From: Deltaproteobacteria bacterium | GTDB lineage: Bacteria > Desulfobacterota > Binatia > Binatales > Binataceae | Direction of reading: 5' to 3' | Assembly (NCBI GenBank): GCA_021799495.1 | Contig: JAJZAI010000018.1 | Span: forward strand, 1 to 60,611 | Length of the DNA: 60,611 nt | Shown here: positions 19,017 to 27,210 of the stretch, piece by piece | How the letters are laid out: each line of letters starts with the position of its first letter | Position numbering within the stretch: the stretch's first letter is position 1 | Notes under the pieces: generated by a model | Told to the model about the DNA's origin: nothing | The model's database searches: none | The model's input: only the letters and a program-made list of their open reading frames with translations | Program-made: the position numbers and the translations under genes

Positions 19017-19271
19017 TCAGGACGCGGCGGGCGACGGGGCCGCCATTCCGCCTGAAGCCGCCTTGTGATGCATCATGTGGTGATGCATGTGATGATGCAT
19101 CATGTGATGCACATGATGATGCATGTGATGATGATGCATCATCTTCGCCGGCGAGGCTTCAGCCGCCGGAGCCGCCGGCGAAGCTGGCGTCGCCGGGGCT
19201 TGCGCGAAAGCCGGCACAGCCATCGCGCCCGCGAACAATGCCGCCGTCAGAATCGAAACGGTACGTTTCAT
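19017..19271 (-). CDS. Small secreted His/Met-rich protein
   Basis: An 84-residue protein. The signal peptide MKRTVSILTAALFAGAMAVP ends at AFAQA, and a Pro/Ala linker follows. Residues 44-69 contain 17 His, 8 Met and 1 Val, ordered as HHHH-M-HHH-V-HH-MM-HHH-M-HHH-MM-HH. Such composition suits binding of Cu, Ni, Zn or Ag in the periplasm. The ATG has GGAG upstream. A good sigma-54-type promoter lies at 19336-19351. No family is assigned. Confidence 0.75.
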   Translation of the reverse strand: MKRTVSILTAALFAGAMAVPAFAQAPATPASPAAPAAEASPAKMMHHHHMHHHVHHMMHHHMHHHMMHHKAASGGMAAPSPAAS

Positions 19272-19335
19272 CTCTATCTCCTCTTCTTTCCGTTCCTCGC
19301 GGCCCCTTCGGGAACCGCCACGAATCTGTATCAAA

Positions 19336-19351
19336 TGCCAAGGCCGTGCCA
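19336..19351 (-). promoter_or_regulatory. Candidate sigma-54 (-24/-12) promoter
   Basis: On the minus strand the sequence is TGGCACGGCCTTGGCA. It matches the consensus TGGCACG-N4-TTGCW at 11 of 12 positions and keeps exactly 10 bases between the -24 GG and the -12 GC. It would start transcription about 54 bases before the His/Met-rich gene. rpoN is encoded in the window. Confidence 0.6.
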
Positions 19352-19519
19352 GCACGGCTGCCTGCTTCAAGCGCTGTAGAATAGAGACGTTTTCGTCAAA
19401 GCGCCAGCGTAACGATGACTTATTACGTGCAAACGATGACGATTTGCGTCGAACTCCCCCGCTGTCGTTTCGGACCCGGCCCCGGACGCGCCCGGCAAAA
19501 TCCATTGCCTCAGACTCGA

Positions 19520-20356
19520 TTAACCGCCATATCGCGCTCGCTTAAGCTCCCAATAAAGCGCAAACAAGTCTTTGAACGCTCCGATGATTGTCGAGGCGCT
19601 GTTCCCACCCTGCACGCCCGCAGTTCGCGGCAGGTGGGTAACGTCAACTTCGGCGATGCGCGCCCGGCGTCCCGCCAGCCGCGCCATCAACTCGGTCGTG
19701 ATCATCGCGCCGCTCGAATGCAATTCGAGGTTCGCCACCGCTTCACGCCGGAACAGCTTGAAGCCGCAATCCATGTCCGTAACCGACAGTCCGAACAGGA
19801 TTCGCGAGAAAATGGTCCATGCCTTGCCGTTGAAGCGCCGCATCAGATGGTCGGCGCGGCGCGCCCGGCGCCCGATTACAACGTCATAATCGGGAATGAT
19901 TGCGGTCAGCAGACGCATATCGGCCGGATCGAACTGGCCGTCGCCGTCGCAGAGCAAAATGAAGGGATGGCGCGCCGTGCGAAAGCCGGTGACCATCGCG
20001 CATCCGTAGCCCTTGTTGACGCCGTGGCGTTCAAGCCTTACGCGGGAGTCTTCAGCCGCGAGCCGCTGGGCGATTTCGGCGGTGCGATCCCGGCTGCCGT
20101 CGTCGATCACCACGACTTCGAAATCTTCGGCGACCTTGGGCGCTTCGGCCACAAAGCCGCGCACCACGCGCTCCACGTTTCCTTCCTCGTTGTACGAGGG
20201 CAGGAAAATGGTCAGGCCGCTTAATTTCGCCGGCCACTTCTCCGCCGCTTCGTTCGGACGGACGCCATTGCCAGCGCCCGGCGGCGCCGCCGACGGACGC
20301 GCGTTCGTTTCCGGTTCGGAAATGGCCGGGGAGGATTCGTTACGCTCGGAGGGCAC
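19520..20356 (-). CDS. Family 2 glycosyltransferase (polyprenyl-phosphate sugar transferase type)
   Basis: A 278-residue GT-A enzyme without membrane helices. Motifs are the N-terminal LTIFLPSYNEEGNVERVV, VVIDDGSRDRT, NKGYGCAMVTGF and the metal-binding CDGDGQFD, followed by DMDCGFKLFRR. This is the pattern of dolichyl/undecaprenyl-phosphate mannose synthase-like enzymes. The first 45 residues are low-complexity, so the GTG start at 20356, which lacks a clear ribosome site, is uncertain. It follows the flavin reductase gene by 36 bases. Confidence 0.87.
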   Translation of the reverse strand: MPSERNESSPAISEPETNARPSAAPPGAGNGVRPNEAAEKWPAKLSGLTIFLPSYNEEGNVERVVRGFVAEAPKVAEDFEVVVIDDGSRDRTAEIAQRLAAEDSRVRLERHGVNKGYGCAMVTGFRTARHPFILLCDGDGQFDPADMRLLTAIIPDYDVVIGRRARRADHLMRRFNGKAWTIFSRILFGLSVTDMDCGFKLFRREAVANLELHSSGAMITTELMARLAGRRARIAEVDVTHLPRTAGVQGGNSASTIIGAFKDLFALYWELKRARYGG

Positions 20357-20392
20357 GTCAGGAATTACAAGCCGTGGATTCGCGAAGCTCGT

Positions 20393-20869
20393 TCAGTCGC
20401 CAATCTCGCGATAACCGCCTCTGAAGAATAACAGGGGTTTGCTTTCGGTGATTTCAGCTTGTTGGACTTCGCCAAGGTAGATCGTGTGGTCGCCGCCATC
20501 ATATGCCGCGTACAGCTTGCACTCAATATAGGCCAGCGCGCCGTTGAGAATTGGCGCGCCGTTCGCGCCGATCCGGTAGGCCACGCCTTCGAATTTATTG
20601 CCGCCGCTGACCGCGAACTTGCGCGACAGCGCTTCCTGATCGGAGGCGAGGATATTGACCGTGAATACGCGGCTTTCTTCGAACGAACCGTAGCTTTCGG
20701 CCTTCTTGTCGACCGAAATGAGGCAGAGCGGCGGATCCAGCGAGACCGAAGAAAATGCGTTGGCCGTCAGCCCAAGCATCTGGCCGTCTTTGTTCATAGT
20801 GGTGATCACGGTGACGCCGGTGGCGAAATGGCCCATCACCCGGCGCAATTCATTCCTGTCGATCGGCAT
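20393..20869 (-). CDS. Flavin reductase-like FMN-binding protein
   Basis: A 158-residue single-domain protein of the HpaC/DIM6-NTAB family with the N-terminal block MGHFATGVTVITT and LTANAFSSVSLDPPLCLISV, which bind FMN. Such proteins supply reduced flavin to two-component monooxygenases. GGGAG precedes the start. It lies 87 bases after a second, divergent family member on the same strand; no partner monooxygenase is adjacent. Confidence 0.88.
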   Translation of the reverse strand: MPIDRNELRRVMGHFATGVTVITTMNKDGQMLGLTANAFSSVSLDPPLCLISVDKKAESYGSFEESRVFTVNILASDQEALSRKFAVSGGNKFEGVAYRIGANGAPILNGALAYIECKLYAAYDGGDHTIYLGEVQQAEITESKPLLFFRGGYREIGD

Positions 20870-20956
20870 CGCACGACTCCCCGCATCAGATCGGCGCGGG
20901 ATGCTAGCAAAGGGTTTCAGCGCCGGTCAAATTAGTCCTTCCGACCCTCCCGCCCG

Positions 20957-21469
20957 TCACCATCCCGTGCGATCGCGCGCCAGCACTTCTTTGCCGCCCA
21001 GATAGACGTAATCAAGCTCAAGCGAGGTCAGCGGCCGCTCCGGCTCTCCGATGCGCACGCCGATCGGCGCGCCGACGAAAATCGTATGGTCGCCGGCGAT
21101 CATCTGTGAATGCACCCGCGCCTCGATCGAGACCATCGCCCGCTCCAGCCACGGCATTTTGAGGATTGGCGAAAGCGTGTGCGCGATTACGTCCAGATTG
21201 TCGGGCCGGCGCGCCGCCGCCGAATAGAAATAATCCTCCAGCTCCTTGCCACGCGCGCCCACGACATTCAGCGCGAACGCTCCCGCCCGCGCGATCATCG
21301 CGTTGGAAAAATGGCGATTGTCCACCGCCGCCGTGAACAACGGCGGTTCGCCCGAAACCTGCGCCACCCACGACGACGACATGCCGTGGCGATGCTCGCC
21401 GTCGGCGACTGTCAGCACGTAGATTCCGGTGGTCAGGCTGGCGAGCGCCCGCGCCAGATTTGAATCCAT
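20957..21469 (-). CDS. Flavin reductase-like FMN-binding protein, second copy
   Basis: A 170-residue member of the same fold (LASLTTGIYVLTVADGEHRH, HGMSSSWVAQVSGEPPLF), clearly different in sequence from the downstream copy. A perfect AAAGGAGG ribosome site precedes the ATG, so it is probably well translated. It may be the first gene of a three-gene unit with the second reductase and the glycosyltransferase. Confidence 0.85.
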   Translation of the reverse strand: MDSNLARALASLTTGIYVLTVADGEHRHGMSSSWVAQVSGEPPLFTAAVDNRHFSNAMIARAGAFALNVVGARGKELEDYFYSAAARRPDNLDVIAHTLSPILKMPWLERAMVSIEARVHSQMIAGDHTIFVGAPIGVRIGEPERPLTSLELDYVYLGGKEVLARDRTGW

Positions 21470-21581
21470 CCAGAACGCCTCCTTTGAGGTTAATTGCCGC
21501 TATGGGAAGCCCGGCGGCAATTGACGGACGGACCAAGGCTTAACACAATATGGCAGCCGAAACAGAGGACGGGGCAGGCAG

Positions 21582-22364
21582 ATGCGCAGAGCGGAAGCGG
21601 CGGCGATCGCGGCGATAACAGGATTCCTGGCGTTGGCGGGATTGGCCATCGCCGGCGACGTTCCAGCGGCGGCGACTCCCGCGCATACGGCGAGCGTCGC
21701 TGCGTCTTTGGCCTCCCTGCCGAACGTTCCGACCGCCTCCGGCGCGGTACGCCCGGCGCCGGCGAGTGCGGTCTCCGCTCCGGCCGTGAGCGCGCCCCGG
21801 ACGACGGTGGCGGTCTTCACGCCGCCGCATCCGGCCGCCGCTTCGTCATCGGCCCAAGCCGCGGTCGGAGCCGCGCCCGGGATGCGCCTTTATCTCGACG
21901 ATCCGCCGTCCATGACGCGCGATTCAATCAATTGGACCGTGCACGCATGGAAATCGCGCCACCTGCTCGAAGTTTACTATCGCGGGTATCTGTTCAGGCG
22001 CTATCACGCGGTCTTCGGACGCAGCCGCTACGGCGGTCCCAAGGAATTTGAAGGCGACCGGCGCACGCCTGAAGGCGACTACCTGATTGTCTCGAAGCGC
22101 CGCAGCGCGCGCTTTCGATGGTTCATGAAGATCAATTATCCGAACGAGCAGGATCGCGAGGAATACGACCGGATGCGCGCGGACGGCGATCTGCCGCGCG
22201 GAATCGGCGAGGGCGGCAGCGTCGGCATCCACGGCACCGACAATCCGATTCTCAATGCGGGCGACGTCGACTGGACCACCGGATGCATCTCGGTGGACAA
22301 CGCCGACATCAGGGAACTCGAAAGCCTTCTGCCGGTCGGCACGCTCGTGATAATCAAGCCTTGA
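21582..22364 (+). CDS. L,D-transpeptidase (YkuD family)
   Basis: A 260-residue exported protein: signal peptide to about residue 25, an Ala/Pro-rich linker of about 75 residues, then the YkuD domain. The active-site segment is GIHGTDNPILNAGDVDWTTG followed by CISV, with the nucleophile Cys. Upstream RTPEGDYLIVSKR is also typical. It should make 3-3 peptidoglycan cross-links or attach proteins to peptidoglycan. Confidence 0.9.
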   Translation: MRRAEAAAIAAITGFLALAGLAIAGDVPAAATPAHTASVAASLASLPNVPTASGAVRPAPASAVSAPAVSAPRTTVAVFTPPHPAAASSSAQAAVGAAPGMRLYLDDPPSMTRDSINWTVHAWKSRHLLEVYYRGYLFRRYHAVFGRSRYGGPKEFEGDRRTPEGDYLIVSKRRSARFRWFMKINYPNEQDREEYDRMRADGDLPRGIGEGGSVGIHGTDNPILNAGDVDWTTGCISVDNADIRELESLLPVGTLVIIKP

Positions 22365-22453
22365 ACCGGCCGCCGCGCCTTGATCCAAAAGACCGCTGGC
22401 GGCGATCCGAGGCGCGTCCGAAACGCGGCGCGCTTCGCCGGAAGGAGATCAAA

Positions 22454-23635
22454 ATGGAAGCGCCGGCTGGCGAATTCAATTTCACCAAACTCGAACGGGT
22501 GGTTTTCGGCCCGGGCAAAATCGCAACGCTCGGGCGCGAGCTCGAGCGCCGCGGCCTGCAACGCGCCGTGGTCGCGACCGGCAAGTCGCTCGGCAAATCG
22601 AAGCTGCTCGAGCGCGTGACCGGCGCGCTCGGCGGCCGTTGCGCCGCGGTTTACAAGGGATGCGCCCAGCATGTGCCCGCGGCGACCGTGCGCGAGCTGG
22701 CGGCCGAGATGCGCCGCGTGGACGCCGACGCCGTGATCAGCTTCGGCGGCGGCAGCCCGATCGACACGGTCAAGGTCGCGGCGGCGTCGATTCTGAGCGG
22801 CGGCGACGCGACCTCCGCCGCCCGCGGCCTCGAATTTTCCGGCGGCATCCGCGGCGACGGCCGCGACGTGATCCATTTCGCCGTCCCGACCACGCTGTCG
22901 GCCGGCGAATACACGCCCGTCGGCGGCGTCACCGACGAGCCCAGCCGCGTCAAGAACGGCGTCATCGACCCGCGCCTGCAGCCGCGCATGGTGCTCAACG
23001 ATCCCGAACTCACGCTCGAAACGCCCGACTGGCTCTGGGTCGCCACCGGGATGCGCGCGTTCGATCACGCGGTCGAAGCGGCCTATTCGATCCGCCATCA
23101 GATGCTCACCGACGCGCTCGCCGCCAAGGCGATCGCGTTGCTGGTCGAGCATCTGCCCGCGTCGATCAGGACCAAAGGCGCGGAATCGGTCGCGCATCGC
23201 GGCAACTGCCAGATGGCGGCGTGGTTCTCGATTTTCGGCGGGATGAACACGCGCTTCGGCGTCTCCCACGCGCTCGGCCATCAGATCGGCCCCAAATGGG
23301 ACGTGCCGCACGGCGTCACGTCATGCATCACGATGCCGCACGTGATGCGTTTCATGGCGGGAATCGCGCCGCTGCGTTTCGCGCCGATCGCCGAGGGACT
23401 GGGCGTCAAATTCGATGCGGCGAATCCGCGCCCCGGCGCGCTCGAATGCGCCGATCGGGTGGAGAAATTCATCCGGCAGTTCGACGTGCCGCACTCCCTG
23501 CATGAGGCGGGCGTCAAACGCCACGAGCTGGCCGAAATCGCCGACACGGTGCTGAGCGAGGTCGAGCACTCGAAAGTAGTCGATCGCCCGGTCAATCGCG
23601 AGGAGATCGTCTCGCTGCTCGAATCGGCCTACTGA
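22454..23635 (+). CDS. Iron-containing alcohol dehydrogenase / maleylacetate reductase-like
   Basis: A 393-residue group III dehydrogenase. The nucleotide loop is ISFGGGSPIDTVKVAA. Metal-binding positions are supplied by DHAVEAAYS, SHALGHQIG and DVPHGVTSC. The start is the ATG at 22454 with GGAG eight bases upstream; the open frame runs further up but overlaps the transpeptidase gene. It may act on maleylacetate or short alcohols; the substrate cannot be fixed from the sequence. Confidence 0.88.
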   Translation: MEAPAGEFNFTKLERVVFGPGKIATLGRELERRGLQRAVVATGKSLGKSKLLERVTGALGGRCAAVYKGCAQHVPAATVRELAAEMRRVDADAVISFGGGSPIDTVKVAAASILSGGDATSAARGLEFSGGIRGDGRDVIHFAVPTTLSAGEYTPVGGVTDEPSRVKNGVIDPRLQPRMVLNDPELTLETPDWLWVATGMRAFDHAVEAAYSIRHQMLTDALAAKAIALLVEHLPASIRTKGAESVAHRGNCQMAAWFSIFGGMNTRFGVSHALGHQIGPKWDVPHGVTSCITMPHVMRFMAGIAPLRFAPIAEGLGVKFDAANPRPGALECADRVEKFIRQFDVPHSLHEAGVKRHELAEIADTVLSEVEHSKVVDRPVNREEIVSLLESAY

Positions 23636-23659
23636 TTGTAGTGTCCGGATCGCCGCCGC

Positions 23660-24043
23660 TCAGCGGTTGTACGCGCCGAGCCAGCGGCGGCGATCCTCGA
23701 TTATCGGGCGCTGGCGTTTGAGCAGCGCGTAGGCGTCGTCGAGCGACATCCCGCGCCGGCGGATCAGGAACCACGCGACGGTCAGCGGCGCGCGCTCGCA
23801 GCCTTCCTCGCAATGCACCAGCACGCGCATCCCGAGCCCGAGCGCGGAATCGATCAGCGCCGCCGTGCTGTCGAGCGTGGCGCGGCCGTTTTGCAAAAAC
23901 GGCAGCATCACCGCGTGCGGCGGCTCGTCCTCGAAGCGCTCCGGCAGCACCGAGATAATCATGCCCTCGAAGCGCGCCGCGTCCTGCAAATCGCCGACAA
24001 AAAGGTTTTCGATAATTTCGCTCGCGCCCCAGATCCGCGCCAT
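23660..24043 (-). CDS. Dual-specificity protein phosphatase family protein
   Basis: A 127-residue single-domain cysteine phosphatase. The signature C-X5-R is Cys78 to Arg84 in VHCEEGCERAPLTVAWFL, in the HC--G--R loop of DSP/PTP enzymes. Its short length suggests an atypical DSP acting on phosphoprotein or small phosphoesters. It converges with the dehydrogenase and follows the cupin gene by 32 bases. Confidence 0.85.
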   Translation of the reverse strand: MARIWGASEIIENLFVGDLQDAARFEGMIISVLPERFEDEPPHAVMLPFLQNGRATLDSTAALIDSALGLGMRVLVHCEEGCERAPLTVAWFLIRRRGMSLDDAYALLKRQRPIIEDRRRWLGAYNR

Positions 24044-24075
24044 CGATCGCCTCCGCGCCGCGCGATTCTAGCACG

Positions 24076-24582
24076 TCAGGCGTCGGGTTCGCCGTCGAAG
24101 TAACCAACCTTCGCGCCGGTTCGGAAAATCCCTTCGAAGGTGCGGCGCGTCTTGTCGCCGCCCGGCGGCGATCCGACCATCACGCCGACTTTTTCCGAAT
24201 CGGCGTAGAAGGAGACTTCGGGTTCGATCATGGTCGAAAGGCAAAGATAGACGAGCGGCGCGTCCGAAGTGTTCGCCAGCCGATGCGCGTGCGCGGCGCC
24301 CGCCGGCAGCGCGATAAAATCGCCCCGGCCGACCGGGAATTGCGCGTCGCCCAGCGTGAGCGTGCCCGCGCCGTCGAGGATGTGGATCGCTTCCTCGTTG
24401 GCGCTGTGGAAATGGCGCGGAAAGGCCGACGCGCCGGGAGGAACTTCGTACAGGCTCGCGCCGAGCATCCGCGCGCCCGCCGCCGCGCCGAGCTGCTTGC
24501 GGCGGAAACGGAACGCGCCGCTTGCGGGCGCTTCGACCCAATCGAGGTCGGCCTGATTGACGATCGCGCTGTGACGGCTCAT
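24076..24582 (-). CDS. Cupin-domain protein
   Basis: A 168-residue single-domain cupin. Motif 1 is FPRHFHSANEEAIHILDGAG (two His and a Glu as metal ligands) and motif 2 is LPAGAAHAHRLANT. Possible roles include sugar isomerase, dioxygenase or small-molecule binding. It is divergent from the gene at 24760, with a tandem repeat in the shared control region. Confidence 0.85.
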   Translation of the reverse strand: MSRHSAIVNQADLDWVEAPASGAFRFRRKQLGAAAGARMLGASLYEVPPGASAFPRHFHSANEEAIHILDGAGTLTLGDAQFPVGRGDFIALPAGAAHAHRLANTSDAPLVYLCLSTMIEPEVSFYADSEKVGVMVGSPPGGDKTRRTFEGIFRTGAKVGYFDGEPDA

Positions 24583-24608
24583 CGGATCGCTCCTTCATCG
24601 GTTGATTG

Positions 24609-24645
24609 AAATCAAGATATATCAATTTAAATCAAGATATATCAA
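24609..24645. repeat. Tandem 17-bp direct repeat in a divergent promoter region
   Basis: AAATCAAGATATATCAA occurs at 24609-24625 and again, identically, at 24629-24645, a 20-base period or about two helical turns. Each copy holds the palindrome GATATATC. The repeat is AT-rich in a GC-rich setting and lies between the divergent cupin and exported-protein genes. It looks like a paired operator for one regulator. Confidence 0.7.
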
Positions 24646-24759
24646 GTATCGTGGAGGCGCGCTGCCATTTGCGCGCATAATCGCTATGCTCTGGCGGCGC
24701 AGCCGGCGCGCCCTTCGATGCGCGCCGTCTCCGTCCCCGGTATTTGGGAGGTTTACGCG

Positions 24760-25074
24760 ATGGCGCAATCGAAATGGATTATGAGCGCGGCGGTCCTGGC
24801 CGCCGCTTTGACTTTCGGCGCCCAGGCGCGCGCTCAGGCGCCGAACGCGGCGGGCGCGTCCGCCTCAGGCTCGATGCAATCGAAGCGGGCGCAAGTCGAA
24901 GCCGAAATCGAGGCGAATCCTTCTCTGGTCGACGATCCCAAATATCTCGCGGCCCATCCGCGGCTCGCCCGGATGCTCGATCGGCATCCCGAAGCCAAAG
25001 AGAAAATCAAAAAAGATCCCAAAGGGTTTTTCGAAGCGATGAACCGCCGGCGGCGCCTGTTTGGGGGGATGTAG
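24760..25074 (+). CDS. Small exported protein with PSLVDDPKYLAAHP-type repeats
   Basis: A 104-residue protein with a signal peptide (to about ARAQA, residue 26). A charged helical part follows, with the spaced motif NPSLVDDPKYLAAHPRLARM and RHPEAKEKIKKDPKGFFEAM. Similar HP/DP-spaced sequences occur in uncharacterised exported proteins of Acidobacteria and Deltaproteobacteria. GGGAGG precedes the ATG at 24760. The function is unknown. Confidence 0.7.
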   Translation: MAQSKWIMSAAVLAAALTFGAQARAQAPNAAGASASGSMQSKRAQVEAEIEANPSLVDDPKYLAAHPRLARMLDRHPEAKEKIKKDPKGFFEAMNRRRRLFGGM

Positions 25075-25441
25075 GAAAAATTCAGCGCCCGCCCGCGCGT
25101 TGGAAACCGTTAGCTGCCGCCGTGAGCTCCTCTTGATCACCAAGTCAGGGCATCCATCGATTTGGCGAGCGCCCTTGAGTAGTCATGCCCGGGCTTGACC
25201 CGGGCATCCATCCGATATGAATTCGCGGGTTAAGCCCGCGAATGACGATTTGGTAGCCGCGATCGCGGCCGCGGAGCCGGGGTGGAACCGGCAGGCGCGG
25301 ACGTGCGCGCGAACGTCGCGCCCGCGATCGCGCAACTTGACCAGTGCCGCGCCGCCGGCAGGTCGCGCCCGCGCGCGCGGCTGGCGCCGTATCGCCCCGC
25401 GGGCTAGGCTTGAATTCATCGGATGACTTCAGGATTGCGTC
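25075..25441. other. Intergenic region with REP-like hairpins
   Basis: The 367 bases between two plus-strand genes hold the two hairpins listed separately (25184-25243). The rest is GC-rich with no convincing gene. The minus-strand frame here translates the repeat into the phrase WMPGSSPGMTT, a known by-product of this repeat class. Confidence 0.6.
25184..25243. repeat. Pair of REP-like palindromes
   Basis: Two adjacent hairpins, each with 9-bp arms and a 5-base loop: ATGCCCGGG-CTTGA-CCCGGGCAT (25185-25207) and ATTCGCGGG-TTAAG-CCCGCGAAT (25221-25243). The first carries the phrase CATGCCCGGGCTTGACCCGG, widespread in intergenic repeats of Proteobacteria. Such elements are usually spread by REP-associated tyrosine transposases and may stabilise mRNA ends. 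Confidence 0.75.
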
Positions 25442-25858
25442 ATGGATGACCGCGAAGCGGTGCTTGCGGCGAACCGCGAATTCTATCGGGCGTTCGAGAG
25501 TCTCGAACTCGGCCGGATGGAACGGGTATGGCTGCGCGAGCCAAAAATCGCTTGCGTCCATCCGGGATGGCGGCGGCTGACCGGATGGGGTCCCGTGATG
25601 ACGAGTTGGCAGCGGATTTTCGCCGGCGCGTTCGAGATGACCTTCGATATCCGTGATTCAGGCGTGTCGATCAGCGGCGACCTCGCCGTGGTGCTGGTCG
25701 AGGAAAACCTGACCCAGCGCGGCTACGACGGCGTGATGCGCACGCAGGTGCTGGCCACCAACGTCTTCGAGCGGCGCGGCGGCGAATGGCTGATGGTGTT
25801 GCATCACGGGTCGCCGGTGATGGCGCCCGCGTCCGACGACGAACCCCCGCTGCAATAA
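25442..25858 (+). CDS. NTF2-like/SnoaL-like protein
   Basis: A 138-residue alpha+beta cone-fold protein (DREAVLAANREFYRAFESLE, then WQRIFAGAF and the closing FERRGGEWLMVLHHGSPV). This pattern is typical of the SnoaL/DUF4440 group. The role may be binding or isomerising a small molecule; no catalytic set is certain. Its stop codon overlaps the start of the next gene (TAATG), so the two are probably co-translated. Confidence 0.75.
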   Translation: MDDREAVLAANREFYRAFESLELGRMERVWLREPKIACVHPGWRRLTGWGPVMTSWQRIFAGAFEMTFDIRDSGVSISGDLAVVLVEENLTQRGYDGVMRTQVLATNVFERRGGEWLMVLHHGSPVMAPASDDEPPLQ

Positions 25859-27198
25859 TGCGCGCGCCGGTGTGGTGCGCGGGGCTGCTCATGTTCGGCG
25901 TCGCGCTGTTCGCGAGCGCGAATCTGGCGTGCGCCGCCGCGCCCGCGCCGCTCGATCCCGGCGCGATCAATCTAATTTTCGTTCCGCCGGCTGAAGCGAA
26001 TCCCGCGACCGGCGGGCTGACGCCGCGCGGACTGAATCGCGCGCTCCGGCTCGGGCCGTGGTTGGCGCATCTGAGCGGCGCCGCCGCCGACGGAATTTAT
26101 GCGCTCGCTCCGGCGACGCATCCGGACGGTCCCGCAGGCGATATTCCGGATATGGCGCCGCTCGCGACAATCGAACCGTTCGCGCTGCTTTACGATGCGC
26201 CGGTCGCCGCCTCGACGGCCGCGGTCTCCGCCGCCTGCGCCCAAACGCCGTGCCAGGGAATCGATTACGCCGACAAGGACGGCGCGAACGAGGCGCTGGC
26301 CGAGCGGATTTTGCAAGACCGGCGGCCCGGCATATTCGTCTTCGCGGCGCCGCCCGCGACGCTCAACCGGATGATGCGCCGGATCGGCGCGGACGAAGGC
26401 TGGAAGCTCGCGCTTAAGCCGTTCAAAGCGGGTGAATATGATCAGCTAGCCGCGATCTCACTCGCGCCGGGTGCGGCGTCGGCGACTTTGCGCGAATATC
26501 GCACGAATCTGGCGCCGTCCTCGGCATATCCCAATCCGGGTTTGCGCGGCGGCGGCGCCTGTCTCGAAGCGCCGCTTGCGATCTCGTCGGCCGCGCGCGG
26601 CCTGCGTCCGCCTGCCGGCGTGAATCGCAACGAGACCGTCTATTTTATCCGCCACGCCGAGGCCCATCCGACGCCGCTCTTCGAGAACGGCAATTTGGTC
26701 TGCCAGGGCGAATGGCGCGCGCTCGGGGCCGGGCCGATTCTGCTGAAAAAGATCGGGCGGCGTCCGGATGTCGTCTATGCCTCCGATCCGTCGCAGCCGC
26801 TGCGCGCGCGGAGCGGCGCGGCGGGCTTTTCTTATGTCCGTCCGGCGTTGACGCTGGCGCCGTTCGCGACCGAATATGGCGCGCCGCTGCGGCTGGCGAG
26901 CGGGGTGGAATGGTGGAACGCGCAAGCGGTCGTGAAATTTTTATTCTTTGACGCCGCCGGGAGCCGGTTCGACGGCAAGACCGTGCTGGCCGCGTGGGAG
27001 CATCTCACGATCGGCCGGATCGCCGGCGCGTTGCTGCGGGATTACGGGCTTGATCCGGCGGCGCTGCCGCGATGGAACCGCGACGATTACGACACGATCT
27101 GGAAGGTGCGGCTCGACGATCGCGGCAATCTTGAATTCAGCGTCGATTGTGAAGGCATTCCGAGCGGCTCGCTCCCGCCCTCCTGCCCGCTTAAGTGA
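25858..27198 (+). CDS. Secreted tandem histidine-phosphatase-fold protein; first domain inactive
   Basis: A 446-residue protein with a signal peptide (to about residue 27). The second half has the RHG-type motif YFIRHAEAHP (265-268) and a second His in AAWEHLTIGRIA, so it can be active. The first half appears to be a decayed copy: LIFVPPAEANP at 39-49 aligns with YFIRHAEA and IFVFAAPPATLNRMMR with the second-His strand. Both His residues are replaced by Pro-containing sequence. The ATG at 25858 overlaps the previous stop. It converges with the methyltransferase gene 12 bases away. Confidence 0.7.
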   Translation: MRAPVWCAGLLMFGVALFASANLACAAAPAPLDPGAINLIFVPPAEANPATGGLTPRGLNRALRLGPWLAHLSGAAADGIYALAPATHPDGPAGDIPDMAPLATIEPFALLYDAPVAASTAAVSAACAQTPCQGIDYADKDGANEALAERILQDRRPGIFVFAAPPATLNRMMRRIGADEGWKLALKPFKAGEYDQLAAISLAPGAASATLREYRTNLAPSSAYPNPGLRGGGACLEAPLAISSAARGLRPPAGVNRNETVYFIRHAEAHPTPLFENGNLVCQGEWRALGAGPILLKKIGRRPDVVYASDPSQPLRARSGAAGFSYVRPALTLAPFATEYGAPLRLASGVEWWNAQAVVKFLFFDAAGSRFDGKTVLAAWEHLTIGRIAGALLRDYGLDPAALPRWNRDDYDTIWKVRLDDRGNLEFSVDCEGIPSGSLPPSCPLK

Positions 27199-27210
27199 TT
27201 ACGCATTCCG

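Noticed and set aside
19066-19145. Satellite- or CRISPR-like ATG/CAT repeats
   Set aside because: Repeated His and Met codons of the secreted peptide; units are irregular and there are no spacers.
25145-25561. 138-residue minus-strand frame ending with WMPGSSPGMTT
   Set aside because: Translation of REP-like repeats and the antisense of the NTF2-like gene; a known false gene type.
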